Source: Thermoplasmata archaeon
GTDB taxonomy: Archaea; Thermoplasmatota; Thermoplasmata; Thermoplasmatales; Thermoplasmataceae
Direction of reading: 5' to 3'
Assembly: GCA_021806355.1 (NCBI GenBank)
Contig: JAJZXT010000008.1
Location: 1-5,728, forward strand
Length of the DNA: 5,728 bases
Positions 1 to 4,872 of this stretch are shown one piece after another; the stretch's first letter is position 1; each line of letters starts with the position of its first letter. The translations under genes and the position numbers were made by a program. Under the pieces are notes generated by a model. The model was not told the origin of the DNA and did no database searches. It was given only the letters and a program-made list of their open reading frames with translations.

Positions 1-2
1 GA

Positions 3-515
3 CTTTTAGAAACCATGAAAATTTCAGCGTTTCCCGGGCAATCTGATTATATTTCCCGATCATTCTATGCAGGAAAAAAGAGGGAATATAGCTGGTTCGA
101 AGAGGAAAGGATTGGGAGGATGAAATGGGTTGCGACACGAAATGAATGCAGCGGCAAATTCATTGAAGGTTTTGAAAACGTGTGCACTGGCTCCTATGAA
201 GATATCCATAAGATCATCGTATTTTCAAAACGCGAACTGTCTGTTGAAATGTGGGTAGATGTATTCAGAGAAGGCGCTAAGCTTAAAAACGGCATATACA
301 GAAACAATGAACTGGATTCCGGCATCCTCAAAAGGGAAGAACAGATAAGATCTTTTAATATATATTCCGTTTCGAAACTTGGGCCATGGATTCTCCGGAA
401 AACCAGAGAAGGAAAAATAACAACAATAGGAGTTTCGTCTGGTATCAGCATAAATGAGATTCGGGAACTCATCGCAGAGATTGAAATAAATAATAATGTT
501 CTAATTACCCTCTGA
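3..515 (+). CDS. Unrecognised protein, 5' end possibly outside window; may be N-terminal part of the following ATPase
   Basis: I do not recognise this protein. The frame is open to the left edge, and the first ATG in view is at 15, giving 166 residues. No Shine-Dalgarno-like sequence precedes that ATG in the 14 available bases, so the true start may lie upstream. The product looks soluble: charged and aromatic-rich, with no signal peptide and no membrane segment. Its last third (about residues 113-166 from ATG15) alternates strand-like stretches with a helix, GISINEIRELI, at about 143-153. It ends with TGA at 513-515. The next start codon, of a DNA-translocase ATPase, lies only six bases later in the same phase. 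In related coupling-type ATPases a long N-terminal domain normally precedes Walker A, and this frame sits where that domain would be. By inference it is either that domain, cut off by a stop codon, or a separate partner protein translated in coupling with the ATPase. That it is coding is fairly sure; its function is unknown. Confidence 0.6.
   Translation, partial: LLETMKISAFPGQSDYISRSFYAGKKREYSWFEEERIGRMKWVATRNECSGKFIEGFENVCTGSYEDIHKIIVFSKRELSVEMWVDVFREGAKLKNGIYRNNELDSGILKREEQIRSFNIYSVSKLGPWILRKTREGKITTIGVSSGISINEIRELIAEIEINNNVLITL
485..497 (+). promoter_or_regulatory. Possible TATA box for a leaderless ATPase transcript
   Basis: The A/T-only stretch AATAAATAATAAT lies inside the end of the upstream reading frame. 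Its centre is about 30 bases ahead of the ATPase ATG at 522, roughly the archaeal distance for a leaderless start. No Shine-Dalgarno sequence precedes that ATG, which fits leaderless or coupled translation. The stretch also codes for an Ile-Asn-rich segment, so its composition may be incidental. Weak call. Confidence 0.22.
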
Positions 516-521
516 TGCCGA

Positions 522-2459
522 ATGTTTGATTACGAAATTAACCCCGGAAAGCCTGCCATCAATGAGGATGAAACCGACACTGCCTTACTTGGTCATTCAG
601 GACTTTCAGAAGTCAGGGTTCCACTGAAAAATATTGTAAACCACAACCTCATTGTTGGAAGGACTGGAACCGGAAAGAGTAACCTTCTGGCATCATTGAG
701 AAGAATATATTCAGGAATTGAAAATTCAAACGTTGTCATTTTCGATCCGCATGGACAGTTATCTGACCAGATAATAGGGGAGAACTCCAATATGGATGTT
801 GTATATATTTCCACACAGGAGAAATATACAGTTGATGGAAAGAGGATCGGGTTTAATGTCCTGTCGAACAGCGGCAATAGTTCCGGTAATATCGGTATAA
901 TTACAGATACTGTGAAAGATCTTTTCAGTGGTGAATCGCTCTTTTCGAGAGGCACATGGGGACCGCGCCTTGAACTCGTATTCACAACAATACTCAGATT
1001 CATGATAACGATTGATCCTGATGCCAATCTGTCTGAATTTCTAACCCTCATCACTAACAGGGATCGCATGAAGGAAATGGAGGGAAAGATTCCGGAGGAT
1101 GTCTGGTCGGCACTTAAAACAGTTATGTCCGATAGAAACAGGTGGAATGAGTTCATTGCCAGCACCATCAATAAACTGGTTCCCATATTGTCCAGGCCAG
1201 AACTCAGAAGGCTGATCTCCTCAAGGAAAGACAGCATCGACATGGGATCACTGCTTGAGGAGGGAAATAAACTCATTATCGTTGAGGTTTCAAAGACCCA
1301 GATGTCAGGCGACATGACATCGCTAATAGGTACCCTTATACTCTTCAAGTTATGGAATAGTTCCCTGAGGTCCACGAAGAGAAGGCAAACCTTTGTTCTT
1401 CTGGATGAAGCACAGAACTTCCCCGCAAAGATAATAGCAGAGATCCTCAGTGAAGGAAGAAAATATGGGGTTTTTCTCACGCTATCTTCGCAGTATCTTG
1501 ATCAATATGACAGGCATAATTTGAGCTCAATTATCGGTAATACCGGTTCTTTTTTTGCATTCAGATGCTCCGAATCTGACGCAAGGATTTTATCCTCATC
1601 CCTGAGGCCGGAACCCCTGAGAGATAACACCCTGAAATCAATATTATCCTCCCCAAGGAACTATGTTACAATGTGGAATAATTTCTCAGGAATATCAGAA
1701 CCTCCCTTGAGTTTTAAGCCAATATTATGGAAATCAAGCCAGAATGCTGACGTTGAGGCGATAAAAAGGAGGAGCATATCCATGTATGGATCGGACGAAC
1801 CTTCAATAGAACCCAGGCAGGTGGAAAAGAATATCTCGCACAATTTTATAACAGAATTATTTTCGGAATATATCGGTGGGAGAAAACTAACACTTCAAAA
1901 GGAAGCAATGGTAAATGGATTCAGGGCTGACGGTTTCTTTACCTATCGCGGTGAGGGTTTCGTCGTTGAATCTGAAATATCTGACCTTTCAAAACCTCAA
2001 AGGATTGTGGACAAAATTTACCATTTTCCCAATAACAAGGTTATATTTCTCTGTGAAAAGGATTGCTCCTTGAAAATTTATGAATACCTGATGAAGAGGC
2101 AAGCAAGAATAGATTCAATTACCGAGAGAAGAAATATCAATGACGTCCTGAGCCTAACCTTTATGGGCCTTAGCAGGATATTCATACTTGAAGCCAGAAA
2201 TAATATATTCTACTTGATTCAAAAGGGTAAGTTGAGACGATTTACCCTGGACATGCTAAACCAGGATGGAAGTTTTATCATCACAGGTGACATTAAATCA
2301 GTTTCCATGAAAGAGCATCTGATAAGCATCCTCAGGAGACAGAACAAGTTCTGCCTTCCAAAGGAACAGATACTGTCAGCCGGCATCGTGGGAAGCGCCT
2401 TCCTAAATTCCTTATCAAATGATAGTGAATTTATTTTTGAAACCAGTATTTATTCTTAA
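522..2459 (+). CDS. VirD4/TraG/HerA-like DNA-translocase ATPase with C-terminal nuclease-fold-like domain
   Basis: This is a P-loop ATPase of the FtsK/HerA superfamily, nearest in pattern to soluble type IV coupling-protein-like ATPases, which use ATP to move DNA. In order there are: a Walker A motif GRTGTGKS at residues 46-53; VVIFDPHGQL at 71-80, the DPHG motif typical of this family; a WGPRLE segment at 146-151; a Walker B motif FVLLDEAQNF at 291-300 (Asp295, Glu296); SEGRKYG at 310-316; a sensor-like SSQ at 322-324; and FRCSESDA at 347-354 with an arginine-finger candidate, Arg348. No membrane helices are visible, so it is probably cytoplasmic. Residues about 435-560 form an extra domain with FRAD (Asp470), then VVESEIS (Glu483, Glu485) and a strand, resembling a PD-(D/E)xK core. 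Walker A lies very near the N-terminus, and the upstream frame is in phase, separated by one TGA. The ATG at 522 is the first usable start after that stop. The fold is sure; the DNA substrate and biological role (conjugation-like transfer, element maintenance or repair) are unknown. Confidence 0.88.
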   Translation: MFDYEINPGKPAINEDETDTALLGHSGLSEVRVPLKNIVNHNLIVGRTGTGKSNLLASLRRIYSGIENSNVVIFDPHGQLSDQIIGENSNMDVVYISTQEKYTVDGKRIGFNVLSNSGNSSGNIGIITDTVKDLFSGESLFSRGTWGPRLELVFTTILRFMITIDPDANLSEFLTLITNRDRMKEMEGKIPEDVWSALKTVMSDRNRWNEFIASTINKLVPILSRPELRRLISSRKDSIDMGSLLEEGNKLIIVEVSKTQMSGDMTSLIGTLILFKLWNSSLRSTKRRQTFVLLDEAQNFPAKIIAEILSEGRKYGVFLTLSSQYLDQYDRHNLSSIIGNTGSFFAFRCSESDARILSSSLRPEPLRDNTLKSILSSPRNYVTMWNNFSGISEPPLSFKPILWKSSQNADVEAIKRRSISMYGSDEPSIEPRQVEKNISHNFITELFSEYIGGRKLTLQKEAMVNGFRADGFFTYRGEGFVVESEISDLSKPQRIVDKIYHFPNNKVIFLCEKDCSLKIYEYLMKRQARIDSITERRNINDVLSLTFMGLSRIFILEARNNIFYLIQKGKLRRFTLDMLNQDGSFIITGDIKSVSMKEHLISILRRQNKFCLPKEQILSAGIVGSAFLNSLSNDSEFIFETSIYS

Positions 2460-2466
2460 TTTTTAT
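2457..2466 (+). terminator. T-run after the ATPase gene
   Basis: TAATTTTTAT spans the ATPase stop codon and includes five consecutive T. Archaeal RNA polymerase can stop at such U-runs without a hairpin. The next gene has its own promoter immediately downstream, which fits a transcription-unit boundary here. Confidence 0.35.
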
Positions 2467-2482
2467 CAACAAAATATTTATA
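2467..2482 (+). promoter_or_regulatory. Archaeal BRE/TATA promoter of the heme-oxygenase-fold gene
   Basis: CAACAAAATATTTATA combines an A-rich BRE-like part with the TATA box TATTTATA. The box centre (about 2478) is 27-28 bases ahead of the ATG at 2506. This is the standard archaeal spacing to a transcription start, so the mRNA is predicted to be leaderless, starting at or next to the ATG. The absence of any Shine-Dalgarno sequence before the gene supports this. Confidence 0.6.
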
Positions 2483-2493
2483 CTGTTTGATTG

Positions 2494-2510
2494 ATCATAT
2501 ACTGTATGAT
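2494..2510. promoter_or_regulatory. Inverted repeat ATCATA-N5-TATGAT over the predicted transcription start
   Basis: ATCATA at 2494-2499 and TATGAT at 2505-2510 are perfect inverted repeats with a five-base spacer, covering the predicted start site and the start codon. The same stretch ends in the second copy of an imperfect 13-base direct repeat (TATACTGTTTGAT at 2479-2491, TATACTGTATGAT at 2498-2510) whose copies are 19 bases apart. A protein bound here would block transcription initiation, so this is a candidate operator. In AT-rich DNA such short repeats can arise by chance. Confidence 0.35.
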
Positions 2511-3207
2511 AGTAAGCAACGTGAATGAAGAGAACTTTTATGCAAAGACCTATGAGTTTGTGAAAAAACACAACGCAACAAATAATGCTTTCATTGACAG
2601 GTTCGCTAAGGGCGATATTTCGGAGGAAGAATTCAGGAATTTTTCAATCGAGTTCTACCACTTTACACGGGAGTGGGTGGCAATCTTATCAACCCTCCTG
2701 GTAAATACACCCAACGAGGATGATGCTGCAAACTTGACCACTATATTGGTATCTGAGCTTGGCGATATGGACCCTACCAAGAGGCATGAACTTCTTTACC
2801 GAAAATACCTTAGAAGCATAGGCATAGATCCGGAAACGCTCGTTAAGAGGAAACAACTGCCTACGACAAAGGCATGGCTTGATGGCATGAGGAATTATTT
2901 TGGCGGAGAATACTTTGAGGCACTCGGAGCAGAATTTGGCCTTGAAAATATGGCTATTCCAATGTGGGACAAAATCCTTGCAGGCTTCAACACCTGGCTA
3001 AAGGCGAATCCAAAGTATGCAAACGCAGATATTGAATATTTTACTTTTCACAGAGCTTTGGAGGACCAGCATGAGGCAGCCATGGAAGATGTTCTCGGAA
3101 CACATAAAAGCGATGCAAGGGCAAGGGAAAATTTCTTCAAGGGTGCAAAGGGTATCCTGGATTTAGAAGAGAAATTCTGGCTCGGGTTGTCTGATAAGAA
3201 AAATTGA
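2506..3207 (+). CDS. Heme-oxygenase-fold protein, candidate di-iron oxidase (PqqC/TenA-like superfamily)
   Basis: This is a 233-residue all-helical protein of the TenA/PqqC/heme-oxygenase-like fold. Recognisable parts are FYHFTREW at 50-57, SELGDMDPTKRHELL at 83-97, FGLENMAIP at 144-152 and FHRALEDQH at 181-189. The protein contains no cysteine, so it lacks the catalytic Cys of TenA thiaminase II. It does have Glu84, His94 (E-x9-H), Glu147, His182, Glu186 and His189 (HxxxExxH). This is the ligand pattern of heme-oxygenase-like di-iron oxidases and of 'iron-containing redox enzyme' proteins, the group that includes chlamydial CADD and UndA. The substrate cannot be told. A TTG at 2491 in the same frame would add five residues, but the ATG at 2506 is preferred because it sits 27-28 bases after a good TATA box. 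The gene appears monocistronic, with a T-rich terminator after it. PqqC-type synthesis of PQQ is unlikely: no other pqq gene is in view. The fold is confident; the di-iron role is inferred. Confidence 0.85.
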   Translation: MIVSNVNEENFYAKTYEFVKKHNATNNAFIDRFAKGDISEEEFRNFSIEFYHFTREWVAILSTLLVNTPNEDDAANLTTILVSELGDMDPTKRHELLYRKYLRSIGIDPETLVKRKQLPTTKAWLDGMRNYFGGEYFEALGAEFGLENMAIPMWDKILAGFNTWLKANPKYANADIEYFTFHRALEDQHEAAMEDVLGTHKSDARARENFFKGAKGILDLEEKFWLGLSDKKN

Positions 3208-3234
3208 TTTTTCCATAACCCACATTTTATTTTT
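3208..3234 (+). terminator. T-rich terminator after the heme-oxygenase-fold gene
   Basis: TTTTT at 3208-3212 and TTTTATTTTT at 3225-3234 follow directly after the stop codon, with no strong hairpin. Two T-runs in succession are typical of archaeal termination. The rest of the 102-base spacer to 3309 holds no gene. Confidence 0.45.
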
Positions 3235-3271
3235 CGTCCTGGATCCAAACCAATTATCAAATTGACTGGAC

Positions 3272-3284
3272 TTGCTAAATTAGG
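3272..3284 (+). promoter_or_regulatory. Weak TATA-like element of the flavoprotein operon
   Basis: TTGCTAAATTAGG is the best-placed AT-rich element, about 30 bases ahead of the ATG at 3310. It departs clearly from the TTTAWATA consensus. A second candidate, ATTATTAATG at 3285-3294, would put the transcription start inside the coding region. An operon promoter must lie somewhere in this spacer, because a terminator precedes it. Confidence 0.25.
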
Positions 3285-3309
3285 ATTATTAATGTAACAG
3301 CAATAAGCC

Positions 3310-3873
3310 ATGATGACTGAAAAAATTGAAATTGCAGGTTTTGGCGGAAGCCTCAGGAACGGATCGTACAACAAATTGCTATTGGAATTGTGCAAAAGAA
3401 ATATGCCCGATAACACTTTTTTGAATATACTCGATATTTCCGGAATAGAAAATTTCAATGAGGAAAGAATAAAGGATTCGCCCCAGAAGATAGAAGAAAT
3501 GCGAGAAGCAATAATGAGATCAAGAGGTGTTCTCGTAGTATCCCCTGAATACAACTATTCTGTACCCGGATTCCTGAAGAATGTTATTGACTGGCTCTCG
3601 GTACCCCCAGAGAAAAACCCCTTCCGAAACAAGCCGATTGCCCTCATGAGCGTATCCGGAGGAATGCTTGGCGGTTCGCGAGCTCAATACCACCTGAGGC
3701 AGATATTCCAGTTCCTTGATGCGGATGTGATCAGGAAGCCTGAGGTTTTTATTTCGTTTGGAGGACAGGCCTTCGATCAAGATGGCAATTTGAAAAATCC
3801 GCTTTCTATGAAATTTGTAACTGAACTCCTGAATATTCTTGTCTCCAGAGGTTTGGAGGGTGCTGGGCATTAA
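3310..3873 (+). CDS. NADPH-dependent FMN reductase family flavoprotein
   Basis: This is a 187-residue flavodoxin-like protein of the NADPH-dependent FMN reductase family (azoreductase/ChrR/YieF type). Such proteins bind FMN and reduce quinones, flavins, metals or azo compounds with NAD(P)H in the cytoplasm. The FMN phosphate loop is GGSLRNGSYN at 12-21. The conserved SPEYNYSVPGFLKNVIDW at 78-95 contributes the flavin-binding loop, and SVSGGMLGG at 114-122 is the third flavin contact. The length is usual for the family. The ATG at 3310 is followed at once by a second ATG at 3313, and either could be used. The gene opens an operon: its end overlaps the next gene by 14 bases. The natural acceptor cannot be read from the sequence. 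Family membership is near certain. Confidence 0.93.
   Translation: MMTEKIEIAGFGGSLRNGSYNKLLLELCKRNMPDNTFLNILDISGIENFNEERIKDSPQKIEEMREAIMRSRGVLVVSPEYNYSVPGFLKNVIDWLSVPPEKNPFRNKPIALMSVSGGMLGGSRAQYHLRQIFQFLDADVIRKPEVFISFGGQAFDQDGNLKNPLSMKFVTELLNILVSRGLEGAGH
3848..3852 (+). promoter_or_regulatory. Ribosome binding site deciding a GTG start
   Basis: GAGGT matches the anti-Shine-Dalgarno sequence and lies seven bases before the GTG at 3860, inside the 3' end of the flavoprotein gene. A GGAGG at 3855-3859 directly abuts the GTG and would be too close. No such site serves the TTG at 3839. Confidence 0.45.
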
Positions 3874-4450
3874 CGGTAAAGCTGGGAAGGAAGTCTTGCT
3901 TATCCGCCATGGAGAGACAGACTGGAATGTCGCTGGCAGGTTTCAGGGCCACGCAGATATTCCGTTGAATGCAAACGGGATTCAGCTTGCCTATTCAGTG
4001 GCGAAGAATCTCAGGGATTTAAAAATAGAGCATATAATATCCAGCGATCTATCACGGGCTGCAGAAACCGCAAGAATAATCAACAGGGATTTTAATGTTG
4101 AAATTACCCTTGATTCCAGATTGAGGGAAAGGAACATGTGCCCCCTTGAGGGAATGACCCTCGAAGAGATTTCAGGAATTGTTGGAAGAAAGATAACATT
4201 ATCTGAATTTGTCGGTGAAGATTTTTCAGAGAAGGTTGAAAGCCTCTCATCACTCCGGGAGCGAATAAGGAGTTTTGTTAGTGACTTAATAGGCATGAAT
4301 TTTGGCCGGTGCCTCATCGTGGGGCACGGCGGCTCCCTTGCAATCATGATCTCACAGATTGCCGGCATTCCACACGAGAAAATACATTTTGAAAACTGCG
4401 AAATAAAAAAATTAATTATGGCAGGGAATAATTGCGTTATTGAGGAATGA
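3860..4450 (+). CDS. Histidine phosphatase family protein (phosphoglycerate mutase-like)
   Basis: This is a 196-residue member of the histidine phosphatase superfamily (PhoE/CobC/GpmB group), which removes phosphate through a phospho-histidine. The signature LLIRHGETDWN is at 13-23, with Arg16 and nucleophile His17. SSDLSRAAETA at 61-71 gives phosphate-binding Arg66, LRERN at 88-92 gives the proton-donor candidate Glu90, and IVGHGG at 153-158 gives the second catalytic His156. The usual pattern after the acidic residue is close to LRExxFGxxEG; here it is LRERNMCPLEG, with Cys94 in place of the usual Gly. The start is ambiguous: the frame is open back to a TTG at 3839, but the GTG at 3860 has GAGGT seven bases upstream and gives an N-terminus of family-like length. 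The gene overlaps the flavoprotein gene by 14 bases, and its stop overlaps the next gene's first ATG as ATGA. The substrate is unknown: sugar or nucleotide phosphates, or alpha-ribazole phosphate as in CobC, are possible. No cobalamin gene is in view to favour the last. Confidence 0.9.
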   Translation: MLGINGKAGKEVLLIRHGETDWNVAGRFQGHADIPLNANGIQLAYSVAKNLRDLKIEHIISSDLSRAAETARIINRDFNVEITLDSRLRERNMCPLEGMTLEEISGIVGRKITLSEFVGEDFSEKVESLSSLRERIRSFVSDLIGMNFGRCLIVGHGGSLAIMISQIAGIPHEKIHFENCEIKKLIMAGNNCVIEE

Positions 4451-4455
4451 TTTGG

Positions 4456-4872
4456 ATGAAATATGCAATGGAAAATGACTTTATTATTTTGAAAATAGAA
4501 ACCGGAGATGACGTTTTCAGCGCCATGAATGAACTGGTGACCCGTGAGAAAATAACCTCCGGAATTGTTCTTTCCGGGATTGGAATGATCAAGAATGGGA
4601 AGGTAGGCTACCTTAACGGCGATAAATACGTTGAGATGACATTTGAAGAACCCAGGGAAGTGGTATCATTCTCCGGATCAATAGCCGAAAATGAACCTTT
4701 ATTTCATATTCATGGTTCCTTCGCTGACATTCATCACAATATTACAGGAGGACACTTTTTCCAGGGTACCGGGTCACCCATGATGGAAATATCTATAAAG
4801 GTATTGAAAAAGGCAAGAATAATAAGGAAGAAGAGCGAGAAAAGCGGCCTCATGGAACTTGATTTTCCATAG
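4456..4872 (+). CDS. PPC domain (DUF296) protein
   Basis: This is a single-domain PPC/DUF296 protein of 138 residues. In prokaryotes these are small proteins, usually trimeric, of unsettled biochemical role; in plants the domain is part of AT-hook DNA-binding proteins. The family pattern is clear: an opening strand and GDD at 17-19; SGIVLSGIGMIKNGKVGYL at 35-53; SFSGSIAENEPLFHIHGSFAD at 71-91; and ITGGHFFQGTGSPMMEISI at 96-114. His84, His86 and His100 occupy the three conserved histidine positions associated with metal binding. The ATG at 4447 overlaps the phosphatase stop codon (ATGA) and would add three residues. However, TGAGGA at 4441-4446 abuts it, whereas it lies nine bases from the ATG at 4456, so I chose the latter. 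There is no AT-hook, and the basic stretch at about 118-129 is the only obvious nucleic-acid-like patch. The gene ends the operon, and its last 23 bases overlap the convergent dehydrogenase gene. Confidence 0.88.
   Translation: MKYAMENDFIILKIETGDDVFSAMNELVTREKITSGIVLSGIGMIKNGKVGYLNGDKYVEMTFEEPREVVSFSGSIAENEPLFHIHGSFADIHHNITGGHFFQGTGSPMMEISIKVLKKARIIRKKSEKSGLMELDFP

Noticed and set aside
513..515. TGA read as selenocysteine
   Set aside because: No selenocysteine-type context, SECIS-like structure or selenoprotein family is apparent, and Sec is known in only a few archaeal groups such as methanogens.
515..529. ATG overlapping the TGA stop (TGATG) as a possible ATPase start
   Set aside because: This frame runs only four codons (MPNV) before a stop; the ATPase frame begins at the ATG at 522.
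593..1480. Long open frame (295 codons) on the - strand inside the ATPase gene
   Set aside because: It is the antisense shadow of clear ATPase motifs (Walker A to SEGRKYG), has a Ser/Leu-rich composition with no domain pattern, and has no promoter or ribosome binding site.
2506..3207. TenA thiaminase II or PqqC assignment
   Set aside because: The protein lacks the thiaminase cysteine, and no thiamine or PQQ pathway gene is nearby; the metal-ligand pattern fits di-iron oxidases better.
3251..3264. Short inverted repeat CAATT-N4-AATTG ahead of the flavoprotein operon
   Set aside because: Only five base pairs in AT-rich DNA and not placed over the likely TATA box or start site; too weak to call an operator.
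3048..3554. Minus-strand frame spanning the spacer between the oxidase-like and flavoprotein genes
   Set aside because: Both ends lie antisense to well-supported genes, and the translation shows no family motif; it is open by chance.
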